Origin: Chelonoidis abingdonii | Taxonomy: Eukaryota; Chordata; Testudines; Testudinidae | Direction: 5' to 3' | NCBI RefSeq assembly: GCF_003597395.2 | Contig: NC_133772.1 | Coordinates: forward strand, 140,851,998-140,915,997 | Length of the DNA stretch: 64,000 nucleotides | Shown here: positions 47,400 to 60,044 of the stretch, piece by piece | Layout of the letters: every line of letters starts with the position of its first letter | Position numbering within the stretch: the first letter of the stretch is position 1 | Made by a program: the position numbers and the translations under genes | The notes under the pieces: generated by a model | Database searches by the model: none | What the model was told of the DNA's origin: nothing | What the model saw: the letters and a program-made list of their open reading frames with translations, nothing else

Positions 47400-47960
47400 G
47401 AAGGTAAGCCCCTTCCCACATGCCATGTCCCCTCTTCATCATCTTTTCTCTATGGTGAACAGCCCATCTTTTTAATCTCTCCTCCTACAGAAGCTGTTCC
47501 ACACCCCTCATCATTTTTGTTGCCCTCATCTGTATTTTTTTTTCCATTCTAATATATCATTTTTGAGATGTGGCAACAAGAACTGCACAGTATTCAAGAT
47601 GTGAGCAAACTATGGATTTATATAGTGGTCGTATGGTATTATCTGTCTTATTTTCTATCATGTTCCTAATGATTCCTTAAATTCTGTTGACTTTTTTGAC
47701 TACTGCTGCAAACTGAGCAGATGTTTTCCAAAAATTATCCATGATGACTCCAAGATCTCTTTCCTGAGTGGTAACAACTAATTTAGACCCCATCATTTTG
47801 TTTGTATATTTGAGATTTTTTTTTTTTCCAATCTGTATTACTTTGGATTTATCGACACTGAATTTCATCTGCTATTTTGTTGCCCAGTCACTCAGTTTTG
47901 TGTGATCCCTTTGTAACTCTTCACAATCAGCTTTGGGCTTAACTCTCTCAACGGATTTTG
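47400..47960 (-). mobile_element. CR1 LINE 3' part of a twin-primed copy
   Basis: Antisense CR1 RT C-terminal region. The piece 47677-47868 encodes MKFSVDKSKVIQIGKKKN and TTQERDLGVIMDNFWKTSAQ. It joins head to head with a sense 5' part at about 47960. Confidence 0.8.
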
Positions 47961-47964
47961 AATC

Positions 47965-48664
47965 GTTTGATGATGATAATCAATGGGACGTGGCAATACC
48001 AGGGTACAAAATACACAGAGCAGTCACGCTGGTTGGGGAGTGGCATTGTATTTTGAAGAAAGCATACAGTAAAAGATAGTAAATATCTTAAATGAATCAA
48101 ACTGTCCCATAGAATCTCTATGGATAGAAATTCCACCTCTGAATGATAAGAGTACAGCAGTGGGAATACATTATCAACCACCTGACCAAGACAGTGATGT
48201 AAAGAATTCAGAGAGATTAGAGAGGCTACAAAAACAGAAAACTCAGTAATAATGTGGAATTTCAACAATCCCCACATTGACTGTAACATGTCACCTACGG
48301 GGAGGGTGCAGAGATAAAGTTCCTTGACATCACTGATGACTGCTTCTTGGAGCAGCTAGTCCTGGAACCAACCAAGGGAGAGGCAATTCTTGATTTAGTC
48401 CAAAGTGGAGCACAGGATCTGGTCACAGAGGGGAATACAACTGAACCACTCAGTAATAGCAAACAAACCGTAATTAAATTTAACATCCTTGTGGAGGGAA
48501 AAATACCAAATAAACCCACTACAGTAGCATTTAACTTCAAAAAAGGGGAAGCCCACAAAAATGAGGAGGCCAGTTAAATATAAATTAAAAGGAACATTCA
48601 CAAAAGTGAAATGCCTGCAAGCTGCATGGAAACTCTTTAAAAGGATCGTAATAGAGGCTGAAAC

Positions 48665-48712
<48 letters not shown>

Positions 48713-49612
48713 TAGCTACACACACACACACACCAAATAAAAAAAAACAAAAACAGTAAGCCACCATAGCTAAACATGGCTAAAAAAGGCTGTTCATCCT
48801 TTAAAAATTGGAATTCAAATATTGAAGAGCAACTAGCAAAAGATAAAAACTAGCAGCAGTTTTTTCAAAGTCTAGCAGAAGCAGAAAACCTGCCAAACAA
48901 TCAGTGTGGTCACTGGATGATTAGTGCTAAAATAGCAGTCAAGGAAGACAAGCTGTTGCAGAGAAGCTAAAGGAATTTGTTGCATTGGTCTTCAATGCAA
49001 AGGATGGTGAGGGAGATTCCCAAACCTGAGCCATTCTTTTTAGATGAGAAATCTAAGGAACTGTCCCCCTTGCGGTGTCCTTAGAGGTGTTTTTGGAATA
49101 AATTAATACATTAAACAGTAATTAATCCCCAGGACCAGATAGTATTCACGCAACAGTTCTGCAGGGACTCAAATGCAAATTGCAAAGCTGTTAATTGTGG
49201 TATATAACCTATCGCTTAAATCACACTCAGCGAATGTGAAACAGATTTTTATAAAAGGCTCCAGAAGTGATCTTGGCAATTACAGGCCACTAAGCCTAAC
49301 TTCAGTAGCAGGCAAACTGGTTGCAACTACAGTAAAAAACAGAATGATCAGACACAGCAATGAATTTGTAAAATGAAATCTCGCCTCCATTAGAATTCTT
49401 TGAAGGATGTGGAAAAGTGGGAGCCAGTGGATACAGTGTACTTGGACTTTCAGAAAGCCTTGGACAGGCCCTTCACCAAGAGCTCGTAAGCAAAGTAAGC
49501 AGCCATGGGCTAAGAGGGAAGGTCCTCTCCTGGATCAGTAACTGGTTAAAAGACAGGGAACAAATGATAGGGATAAATGGTCAGTTCTCACAGTGGAGAG
49601 GTACGTAGCGGG
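47965..49612 (+). mobile_element. CR1 LINE 5' part (endonuclease and early RT), inverted relative to its 3' part
   Basis: Sense CR1 beginning in the endonuclease (GATAATCAATGGGACGTGGC, matching the copy at 763) and ending in mid-RT at GAGAGGTACGTAGCGGGG (matching about 2553 there). RT text SLTSVAGKLVATTVKNRMI lies at 49300. A (GATA)n and (CA)n microsatellite sits within it. Confidence 0.82.
48665..48733. repeat. (GATA)n followed by (CA)n microsatellites
   Basis: About 12 GATA units (48665-48714) then about 7 CA units (48719-48733), inside the CR1 copy. Confidence 0.95.
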
Positions 49613-51092
49613 GTGACGAAATGCATCCATGTATTCACACTGTACACACTAATATAATAATTGTACAAGCCAGGCCTCAGGAGGTACCCTGTGAAAACAC
49701 AACATGCTGACCAGTAATATCCTCGTAAAATGCATGTAGCAGCAATGAACTGTAAAGTTATGAACATGAGCAGAAATCATGGCAGAAGCGTATCTCCCAG
49801 ATAAGTCTGGGGAGTGGCTAAACCAGTTTCTCAAAGACAAAGGGAAAGCAGATGCTTCAGCCAGTTGTCAACAAAGCTGATGGGCCATTACCTATCCTGT
49901 GGCCTTTCTTTGGCAAGAAATGGGAGCAAAAATAAATCAATCTGCATCTTAGAGAAACAACACAAGGTCTCTTTCCTCCGACAGACCCCATCTCCTGGTT
50001 CTCAGCTGGAAATGCTTTTCAAAGAGGGACTGGAATGTTAAAAGGAAGGAGCAAACACCCCAGGATACCTCTCTTCTCTCTCCTGTCCAGCTCATTCTTT
50101 GCACCTGAAAAAACAAAACAGCAGTTGCTGGACTTGGTAGGAGGGGTCCTGAGAGGTCTGTGTATTCTTGTACCATCCTCTCAGGAATATGTTGGCTTGG
50201 TCAGCTGATACCTAGTGTAACTATTCTAACAAGGCCACTTTGGTTCACAGCCTTCTGTAGGTCACACTTTTATTCATGCTTAAAGTCTACACGGACCAGC
50301 TCCACTGGGTCGTAAGACTTCAGGCAAAACTTGCTCTCTTGATGGAAAGGGATTCTGTAGTTCAGAACATGGGGCACATCCTAATTCTCCACAGGAGCCA
50401 GGAAGGCCCCTGATTTGCACCTCCTCAAAATCAGACACAGTCTGGCCAATAATTATCTCTATGTTGCATTTTTCATGACAAGAGTCATGGACAGAAAGAA
50501 AACAAGCGCTCCGCCTAACTTTTGCTGGCATAAGGGACAGAGTGCCCTAGTAAGCCTGTCTTTTGATTTGCTTTATTAACTGATGACCTAATTAGTTCCC
50601 ATTTCTTTAAAACTGTTTCCTCAGAATCTCTCATTTTGGGGGGAAGTAACAAACACCATAACCTGAATCTGCTGAGGCTTCTTAGCCACACTGTAATGGT
50701 GCAGCTATCCTTATATTTAGAGAGAGAGAAAGAGAGTACTGATATATTAAGGTAGCCAAAGTACTTTTCTCCTTAGTTTTTCATTTTTCTCTCTCTTCTC
50801 CATTGATTGTAATCCCAAAACCCCAACATCATTTTATACCCATTTCTTTCAAATTGACACACATTGATTTTCCTCCCCATTTGTAATTGTACTCAGGCCA
50901 ACTTTGGCTTCATTTAATATACTTCCTTCTTTGTACATCAGTTTTATTATTAATCTTAGCAGTATTATGCACTGCTCTGGGAATAGAGGTTGCTAGCTAC
51001 TAGGGAAGAACCAGCAAAAGAAATATAACAGGTACAGCAAAACAGGATCTTGCTGGTGATCTGGGTTTACTTCATTTTAAAAGGAAAGCACT
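49613..51092. other. No gene recognised
   Basis: May include an unclassified interspersed repeat starting TGACGAAATGCATCC, but I cannot show ends. No coding signal. Confidence 0.35.
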
Positions 51093-51870
51093 TGTCAAGG
51101 TTCTTCCCCACTCTGAACTTTAGGGTATAGATGTGAGGACCTGCATGGACACTTCTAAGCTTAATTACTAGCTTAGATCTGGTACACTGCCACCATTCCC
51201 CAAATTCCAGTGTCTGGAACACTTTCTCTTCCCCCAGAACTTTCCCCTCCCTGGGTTGCCTTGAGGGACTTCACCAATTCCCTGGTGAACACAGATCCAA
51301 ATCCCTTGGATCTTAAAACAAGGAGAAATTAACCATCCGCTCCTTTCCCCCACCAGTCCTGTGAGTCAATCCAACTCCCTTGGATCTTAAAACAAGGAAA
51401 AATCAATCAGTTCTTAAAAAGAAGCTTTAATTAAAGAAGAAGTAAAAATCATCTCTGTAAAATCAGGATGGAAAATACTTTACAGGTATCAGATTCATAT
51501 AGCCCAGAGGATGCCTCTAGCGTTAGGTTCAAAGTACAGCAAACAGAGGTAAATCCTCTCAGCAAAAAAGGAAATTACACAGTTGAAGAAACAAATATAG
51601 AGACTACACGCCTTGCTGGCTGTTACTTACAAGTTTGAACATGAGAGACTGATTCAGAAAGATTTGGAGAGCCTGGATTGATGTCTAGTCTCTTTTAGTC
51701 CCAAGAGCGAACAATCAAAACAAAGAGCACAACAAGACTTCCCTCCACAAAGATTTCAAAGTATCTTGTCCCCCTATTGGTCCTCTGGTCAGCTGTTAGT
51801 CAGGTTTACTGAGCTTCTTAACCCTTTACAGGTAAAAGAGACATTAACCCTTAATTATCTGTTTATGACA
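51093..51870 (-). mobile_element. Solo LTR, ERV type, with perfect 5-bp target duplication
   Basis: Plus-strand ends TGTCAAGGTTCTTCCCC and CTGTTTATGACA, i.e. TG...CA. The 5-bp duplication GCACT is perfect (51088-51092 and 51871-51875). The AAAGAAGCTTTAATTAAAG region read on the minus strand gives an ATTAAA poly(A)-like signal, so the minus strand is probably sense. 778 bp, no internal genes. A relative lies at 15948-16754. Confidence 0.85.
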
Positions 51871-51875
51871 GCACT

Positions 51876-52509
51876 GTACGCAGAAACAGAATGAAATGAA
51901 AAGAGAAAAATACAAGAAAGACTAAAAAAATGCTTCATTGTGTGGATTTGTATTCATTCCACAGTTAGCTTAAAACAAAATACTAGGATGAAATATTTGT
52001 TGAGCTCCATATGGTTAAAACAGATTGAATAAAGATCTAGTGTTTTCCAGTGCCCTGAGGCACAGAAATCCGAAATGTCCAAAGTATCACATTACAAAAG
52101 ACCTCGTTAAAATTAAAATGGAATAAACAGAATCACAGCACAGGACCTGCAGGGGGTTGATTGCTTACTACGAAAGGTATAAATGCAAAAAGAAGCATTA
52201 AGAACACACAGCTACGCAGTGTTCTTCAATGTCAGAGTATCACCATCAGTAGGATTCGGTTGTGTAACCTCAGCCCTTACAGCTTCACTGTCAGATTCTC
52301 TTTTCCCATTTTCACTGCTCGTTCACAATATCTACGACAGAAGACTCAGCTCAAGCTGTCAAAGGAGACATGTTCCAGTGAAGGTACCATGAAATTACAC
52401 ATGAACTGAACCACTTTTCTGTTCATTGCCAAATGCAACTCCAGGCATTTTCCCTGTAATGAGTTTGGCACTGAGTATCCCAGTGACTGCATCACTCCTC
52501 ATACTATCC
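51876..52509. other. No gene recognised
   Basis: AT-rich sequence, nothing recognised. Confidence 0.45.
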
Positions 52510-52802
52510 CAGGGGTTGACAGCCTTTCAGAAGTGCTGTGCCGAGTCTTCATTTACTCACTCTCATTTAAGGTTTCACGTGCCAGTAACACATCTTAATG
52601 TTTTTGGAAGATCTCTTTCTAAAAGTCTATAATGTATAACTAAACTATTGTTGCAGGTAAAGTAAATAAGGTTTTAAAATGTTTATGGTGCTTCATTTAA
52701 AATTAAATTATAATGCAGAGCCCCCTGGACCGGTGGCCAGGACCCGGGCAGCGTAAGTGCCACTGAAAATCGGCACATGTGCCATAGGTTGCCTACCCCA
52801 TG
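52510..52802. mobile_element. Short hAT-type non-autonomous copy
   Basis: Begins CAGGGGTTGACAGCCTTTCA and ends ATAGGTTGCCTACCCCATG. Its first ~200 bases match the 2-kb hAT element at 13109 (GTGCCGAGTCTTCATTTA, CATTTAAAATTAAATTA). It lacks the G/C-rich centre. Terminal repeats are mutated and I see no clear target duplication. Confidence 0.75.
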
Positions 52803-53606
52803 CCTATCTCACAGCAGTCAAGATTAGCTGGAGCAACTGCGGCTGCCCATAGATATTCTCGGTAGGAGGCCCTCAGCTATGGAACTTGCTTCCCTGTTTG
52901 GTCTGACCAAGTCCTAAATCTCTGTTGCCTTTCAGGACGTGCCCCACAGTCTGTCACCACATCTTTTCCATATGCAGTGGGAGCTCTGAGTAGGAAGGGT
53001 CATGATTTGGGGAAGCCAGGGGGTGTTTTAGTCTTTTTGAGTAAAAGCAGGTTTGTAAAACATGTTTTCAGTGTTAATTGTTTGTGACCATAGCTTTGCT
53101 AGGCAGATGCATATTCACTGAAAATAATAAATTGAATAAACCAAAGTATTACATTCACTTCGTTTATCAAACTTTTAAACAACAGGCCGGCAAATCAAAC
53201 AGCCAATCAGCCACCTTCATCCAGCCTGACACCAGCTGCACTACAAACCCAGGTCCTCGGCATGTTTACTGGCATCACAAACATTTGCTTTCAGTCACAG
53301 AAACTGAAGATTTAACAGCGGAGACACAAAGTTTGAAAGGCCTTTACATCACAGCAATGTTGGGCTGGAAGAGACCTATGTAGAGATATGTGCTTACATT
53401 TCTTTGTCAAGGTTTTATATGTGCAAAAGCTCAGGGTTTTCATTCAATCTTTGGTCAGTCGTTAGATGTCTAACGACTCACCAGACTGGGCTAACAAGTC
53501 TCTCTGATGTCAGAGGGAGACCCCTGCGAAATCCAAGGTAACTCTATTCACCACAGTAGGCTACTGAGAAGAAGCTGTTTAATTAACCTCAGTCCAGACC
53601 CACTAG
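52803..53606. other. No gene recognised
   Basis: A 101-codon open frame at 53078-53383 has no recognisable domain and no splice context. Confidence 0.4.
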
Positions 53607-53617
53607 CAGTAATAAGA

Positions 53618-54426
53618 ACCTGAAACAAGTACTCACCAGACACTGCACACCATACAACGTATACACTAACCCAGGAACCTATCCTTGCAACAAAGCCCGA
53701 TGCCAGCTCTGTCCACATATCTATTCAAGTGACACCATCATAGGACCTAATCACACCAGCCACGCCATCAGGAGCTCGTTCACCTGCACATCTACCAATG
53801 TGATATAAGCCATCATGTGCGAGCAATGCCTCTCTGCCATGTACATTAGCCAAACCGGACAGTTTCTAAGCAAAAGAATAAATGGACACAAATCTGAGAT
53901 CAGGAATCATAACATTCAAAAAACAGTGGGAGAACACTTCAGCCTCTCTAACCACTCAGTGACAGACTTGAAGGTGGCAATTTTGCAACAAAAAAACTTC
54001 AAAAACAGACTCCAAAGAGAGACTGCTGAACTCGAATTAATATGCAAATTAGATACAATTAACTTAGGTTTAAACAGACTGGGAATGGTTGGGTCATTAC
54101 ACTAACTGAATCTATTTCCCTATGTTAAGGTCTCCTCACACCTTCTATGAGTCATCTCGATTGTCACTTCAAAAATTTTTTTTATCCTGCTGATGATAGC
54201 TCATCTCAATTGATTGGACTCTTCCAATTGGTATGCATACTTCCACTTTTTCATGTTCTCTGCATGTATAAATATTTTCTATCTTTGTCCCCCATTCTGT
54301 GCATCCGAAGAAGTGAGCTATAGTCCACAAAAGCTTATGCTGAAATAAATGTGTTAGTCTCTAAGGTGCCACAAGTACTCCTGTTCTTTTTGCGGATACA
54401 GACCAACCCGGCTGCTACTCTGAAAC
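53618..54426 (+). mobile_element. Penelope-like element, 3' part with GIY-YIG endonuclease region
   Basis: Flanked by a perfect 11-bp duplication, CAGTAATAAGA (53607-53617 and 54427-54437). It encodes a Cys-rich lead-in (PCNKARCQLCPH) and then, at 53815-54105, a GIY-YIG-type endonuclease (YISQTGQFLSKRINGHKS, where the family has Y(V/I)GQT). A TAA just before 53815 breaks the frame. The 3' tail contains AAAGCTTATGCTGAAATAAA and ACCCGGCTGCTACTCTGAAA, the turtle Penelope tail. The reverse transcriptase domain is missing, so it is 5'-truncated. Confidence 0.85.
53815..54105 (+). pseudogene. GIY-YIG endonuclease fragment of Penelope-like element
   Basis: 96 codons. The YISQTG motif stands for the second half of GIY-YIG, followed by the conserved Arg/His region KRINGHKSEIRNH and a C-terminal ETAELELICKLDT. 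In the family this domain nicks target DNA for retrotransposition. It has no upstream RT here and is not functional. Confidence 0.78.
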
Positions 54427-54900
54427 CAGTAATAAGAGTGGTTCCCTAATCTCCTTGCAATGAGCCCCAGACCAAATGTGCCTTGGTATGACCTTCTGCA
54501 TGGTAGGCTCCACAGCTCAAATTCCTGTCCAAAGTGATCTCAGAATTTCATCCTACCAGAGCACTAACTTGCTGGTGAATTCCTCAGTGGCACGGACACC
54601 TGGAAGACGTTAATACCCCAGGCTAGGTGCCTGACAGAGCTTTGAGCTACTAGATAAAAATGTTTAGGAATCCCTCCCCCCCCCCAAATATTTTACTGCA
54701 CACAGGACTACAGAAAAGGAACAGTCATCCCTGTCACCGTCTCTCTACGGAGCCATTTCACACCGTAGCCAGGATTCCCACTCCAAAGATTCTGAGGGCC
54801 CAATCCAAAGCCTATTGAAGACAATGAAAAGCTCCTGTGGAGTCCACATGCCTCTGTCCCATTTTCATTATCGAGGTATGAGGGATGCCATACATGTGTT

Positions 54901-55256
54901 CAGGGCTGGCTTTAGGAAGTGTGGGGCCCAATCTGAACAGTTTCGATGGGGCCCCGTCAGAGATGACTTTAAAAAAAAAAATGTAAAAAAACTCGTGGGG
55001 CTTGTACTCACCAGGCGGTGGTCCGAGTCTTCGGCGGCACTTCGGCGGTGGGTCCTTCACTCACTCCAGGTCTTCAGACCTAGAGCAAGCAAACGACCTG
55101 CCACTGAAGCGCCGCTGAAGACCCGAAGAGCCGCCAGATGAGTAAAAATTAAAAAGGCGCCTCTAGGCAGGGAAGGGATTCTCACTGGGTGCGGGGCCTC
55201 TTAGGCGCAGGGCCCAGTTCGGGGGAATTGGTGGAATACGCCTAAAGCCAGCCCTG
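54901..55256. mobile_element. hAT-type MITE, 356 bp
   Basis: 16-bp terminal inverted repeats CAGGGCTGGCTTTAGG (54901-54916) and complement (55241-55256). 8-bp target duplication CATGTGTT / AATGTGTT (54893-54900, 55257-55264), one mismatch. No coding capacity. The centre is CpG-rich with mirrored TTCGGCGG / CCGCCGAA-like blocks. Confidence 0.87.
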
Positions 55257-55264
55257 AATGTGTT

Positions 55265-56437
55265 TGTACAGCACCATTCCCTGGACCATTCCCAGCGCCG
55301 ATGCTTGTCAAACTCCTAATACTGGGAACAGAAGCCTCTGCAGAGAGGAAATAGAGGCTACTTACTGGAAACTAGAGTACTGCAAGGATGTGGGCTCTGC
55401 ACATTCAGACTATGGGCCTCACTTCACCTTTTTCTTCAGTCCTCTCAAATCCATTAGGGTAGTGAAATTCTGTGGAAGGAAACGAAGCACATGGTGGCAG
55501 GGAGATCTGCTCATCCTTTGTATAACCTGCATCCTTGAACGCCTAACCTCATCAAGAGAAGCTTGTGGGCGCATCCAAAGGGCACTGAATCTAGATAGGT
55601 GAGGGCATTGCAGTGCTACGAATGCAGCTCAGTAGCATGAATATACATACACAGCACCAACCCAGAATGCCGGCAACCTCTCTCTGCACACTGTAGTCCA
55701 CCTAGTCACATACAGATCCGCGCCCATATTCACACGTATGAGAGAGAGAGAGAGACAGAGACAGACAGCACCTACAGGGAGATGAAAGCTTACCAAACAA
55801 ACACTTTGTTTTCATTATTAACAAAATGCTCAATAAAGCATACGAGCCTCTGGTGAATTCTAAAGGTCATTCTTTCTGGTGAAAAACAATCTACTGCACT
55901 GCATTTATTACAATGTCTCTCTCTCTCTTATTATTATTTTAACAAGGAATTCTCACATCCCAGAAAGCGTGAAAAAATGACCTAAGGCTTAACTCTAAAA
56001 TAACTACAATTACAATTGTTTAATTTGTTTTCTTTTACAGGGAGTTTGAAAAGATAACTCCAGGCTGATTTATGCATTTAATTTCTATTTAATTTGTAAA
56101 TTATTTTCCTTGTTCTAATGAAACTTTAAGAAACTAAAAGGTTTCGGATAGCATACGCATAGCTGTCTGCAGTCTTGTAGGGATTTTCTAGCACAATGCA
56201 TTGCTCCTTCAATTACAAGTAATAGGTTTGACTTTCAGAATGGAACGCAAAGAAAGGTTTGGAATAGAATTTTTAAATATTAGCATTTTAAGAGCAGCTC
56301 TTCTGTCCAAAAGGGATAACCATACTGAATCTAGCATTGATGATCTTGAACTCCCTGTGGTTGGTACACTGGGAAGTCACCCATTAGTTTCAATACAATT
56401 TGTATGAAAACACAGAGTTGGAAAAATTTTAACTTCC
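55265..56437. other. No gene recognised; short (AG)n at 55741-55769
   Basis: Contains an AGAGAGAGAGAGACAGAGACAG tract. The 114-codon frame at 55258-55602 has no recognisable domain. Confidence 0.45.
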
Positions 56438-56448
56438 AGTGACAAAAG

Positions 56449-56828
56449 GTTTCAGAGTAGCAGCCGTGTTAGTTTGTATCCACAATAAGAACAGGAGTCC
56501 TTGTGGCACCTTAGAGACTAACATTTATTTGAGCATAAGTTCATTGGATGCATAGAATGGAACATATAGTAAGGAAATATATTTACACATACAGAGAACA
56601 TGAAAAGGTGGGAGTTGCCCTACTAACTCTAAGAGGCTAATTAACTAAGATGAGCTATTATCAGTAGTACAGAAAAAACTTTTGTAGTGATAATCAAGAT
56701 GGCCCATTTCAAACAGTTTGACAAGAAGGTGTGAGGATACTTAACATGGGGAAATAGATTCTGTCACATTGTTAATGCTAAACACAAAGGGATGAAGTAC
56801 CACATAAGTGCACAAGTTCTCCTGTTCT
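56449..56828 (-). mobile_element. Penelope-like element 3' fragment
   Basis: Antisense copy of the tail seen at 54330-54426 (GTAGCAGCCGTGTTAGTTTG, CTTGTGGCACCTTAGAGAC). Flanked by a perfect 11-bp duplication AGTGACAAAAG (56438-56448 and 56829-56839). 380 bp, non-coding. Confidence 0.87.
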
Positions 56829-56839
56829 AGTGACAAAAG

Positions 56840-59800
56840 AGTCGCCCTTTAGGTGTCAAGACACGTTGGGCTGGAGTCTCAGCTTGAGTGAAGCCCTTTT
56901 GTGCTACCAAGCTACTGCATATCCAGCTTAGCGGACTACTTGGCAATTCTCCCCATGGAGGCAGAATCTCCAAGTGGCCAAGCAATGTCCCAGCACCTCT
57001 GCACCATTGGAAATAGAGAATGAGAGGTGTGGCAAGAGTGTTGCTATGCTCCATCCCTGGCTGCTGGAACAACTTCCTTGGGGCCAGAGACAACTGGGCA
57101 CAAGCGTAGAAGTCTAGACACAGCTCTAACTTAGTCCAGGGCTGAACTGAAAGGTCACCTAGACCCCCTCACCTAGTCCTGCATCAAGCTCTGCTTGGCC
57201 AGGTCAGAGGATCTGGTCTGTTTTGTGGCTCTGGCCCCCCTTATAGGTGGTACTTCATCCCTTTGAGTCTAGCGCAAACGATGGACTATGGCATGAATAG
57301 AGAAAGTCCCTCTCAAATGTGGCACGGTGCATTGATGGAGTGGTAGGGGCCAGCTTTAACTGCCACAGTCACTGTTTGATCTGTTCTGTGGGTAGACAGA
57401 GGACTTCAGTGCCCAGGGCTGCCAAATGGCCACTAAATCAGCTTAATATCATCAGACACCTGGGAGCAGGGATCCAGGGAATATGGAAGGTGAAGAGAGG
57501 AACACATCCTGGAATAGGCACTACACCTGAAGGCAGCAGTCCATGCCAGGGCTAGGTCAGTCCATTCCCTTCTGTTCATGCTATGCCAGATCCCTGTAAT
57601 CCATGTGATGTGCCCCACAGCAGCTCAAATGTCTTAAGTGGCGCTAAGACGAATGCAGCACAAAATAATCTTGCGGAGACCAAAAATATTATATATTAGC
57701 TACACACTGCATGGACCCTTTCAGCCCTGGTCAGACAATGTTTGAACGAGTAGCTGTGATTGCTTAGTTTATGTCAAGGCTCATTTTCCCAAGACATGCA
57801 TGTAAAGAGACCGCCTGGTCCAGTTCATCCAAACTGCTGATCCCTTTCCAGTTTGAATCTGCAAATGGACAATTCACCACTCACACAAATCAAGTCTGAC
57901 TGACAGGTTTGTTAGACCAATCTCCTGACAAGGGCAGTTAATTGCAGGAGCATCAATTCAGATTTTGGTAGCAGGGGGCAACTTTAACTGTGATTCCAAG
58001 GACTACTTAGGCACCTGAAAACTCTAGGGTTTATTTTTTTGCAGAAAACTTGGAAATTAGCTGATAGGAGCACTGTATCTAATTCCTAGACAGAGAGAGA
58101 AGATTTAATAAACACTAGACCCACTTTGCTCTAATACTAACATGTTCTCACATCTTGTGTCAAGTCACTTAAGTAACACTGGTTAGATTTCAGATTTTAA
58201 TGTATATTCTTTGTTACTACCTCTTGAAAATTACAATTGTTTCAATTGTAGAAAAATCTAGAGGACTTTCTATCACTTTTTTTGCAGTTCACCAAGCCTG
58301 GAATAGATCATTTAACTGTGGAAACATCCTACTAGGGCAAGGCCCCATTAGTTTATACTGCATCCAAATATCTCCCTTTTCTGAATGTAAGCTAGGCTCA
58401 GTGCTTTGCTATTTTTTCAGAGTCCCTTCCCCCACATGTTCTCTCTAAAACAACCCCTCCTTCCTCTTCCCCCTCCACAGCGGAATTCCTTTTTTACAAG
58501 CTAAACTTCCATATCCTTCATTTAACCAGCAGCCTTTTCTGATCTTACTCCCTTGGCCTCTGTTTGTAAACAAAATACTGACTCCCTGCCCCAGGGGCAC
58601 CTCTCCTCTGCACAACTTACATTTCACACTAATGCAGTTCTGTAGTTAAGAGCTCCACCTGGGAGCTCCCACACCTTCTATGTGAAAGTCAGGGGGTGGG
58701 AGCTTCTGCCCTCCCCTGCGCCCCACCCCCACAATTCGTGCCCTTAGTTAATTGAAGACCAAGGTAGAGTGTGGACAGCTGGGAGTTGACAGTTCAATAT
58801 CATTATATTTCACTCTTTACTAGGTTGCATTAAGAGTGATATGTCCCCCCAGATTCATACCACGATTACTGCCTTTGCCAGAAGTCAAGAGTGAAGTCTA
58901 TGAGGAAAAGAGTTGAGCTTCAATGATTTGGAAAGTGTGAATCCTTACAAACACTGGAGCTAAGACAAGCTCACGGAAATGGTAAGTATTTTTTACCCAC
59001 ACAGCTTCCTCCACACTTTAAATACCACTATATATTTCCATATCACATCTGAAAAAAAAGTCACCTACTCTATGAGAATTACGTGCCAGCTTCCCAATGC
59101 TATGCTGGTCATTTGAAGTCAATGCACAAAGAGTTGCAAAAGATATCCCAGGGCCATGACCTAACAATATACTGGGTGTACTTGGCCATTATAAAAAGTG
59201 ATAGGGAAAACTAGAGGTAACTGTAACTTTTCAGAACATTGTCAGGATCTGGTTTTTGTTATGTTCACAGCATACACAGAGAAATTAGAATATTTTAGTT
59301 TTTTTAAAAAAAGATTTCTGGAAGGTTGAAGCACAACACTGCTTTATTTTTTTAGAAGGTAGAACATTAACATACAAGAACCAAAACCAGAGAGAGACAA
59401 AACAGGCTGCTCCCTAAGGCAGAAAGGTACTACTCAACTCAGTTTGCTCAAGGCTGGCTCTTTCTACAGTGACTGCTGGAAGACCCAGATGGCACACTTC
59501 CCTACAGAGCCCCTTAGCCTGCACAAACGAGTAGGATACTCTTCAACCTAAAGTAAAAACTTGCCATTTTAACATGGTTTACAACATAACCCAGATTTGA
59601 AAAGTTAGTCAAACCTGGTTCAGACTCTGCTCCCACTTAGCTAACATCACAAAGTTTGAGGCTCATGGGGGTGACAGGAAGGGGCATTTCTGGGATTGGC
59701 CATCTTCATTTTCAAATGATAAAAGGAACTTCTGATTCAGGGCTTCTCCATTAAGGGTTGTATTTACTCACCAATTGTTTGTCAAAAGTACAAGTATCTT

Positions 59801-60040
59801 AAAACAAGCACTTAACAACTGAAATGAAAACTCTCCCAAACGTTCTGGAACAAAAATGAATATCTCCTTGTTCACTCCATGAGTTGAATGTTAACATAAC
59901 CCTTCTACAGGTGTTAATGGCAGCAAAAAAGGGTGGGAGGGGGCAACAGGGGAATAAGAAAATGCATTTGGAAAAACCAGCCATTAATAAATCAACAAAT
60001 TCTATGAGGTAAGACTCTCGCCCCTCAGGTGAGAACTGGT
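56840..60040. other. No gene recognised
   Basis: About 3.2 kb of apparently unique AT-rich sequence. No open frame above ~100 codons, none protein-like. Confidence 0.45.
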
Positions 60041-60044
60041 AATT

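Noticed and set aside
55258..55602. 114-codon open frame beside the hAT MITE
   Set aside because: Begins inside the target duplication of the MITE, no domain and no splice context.
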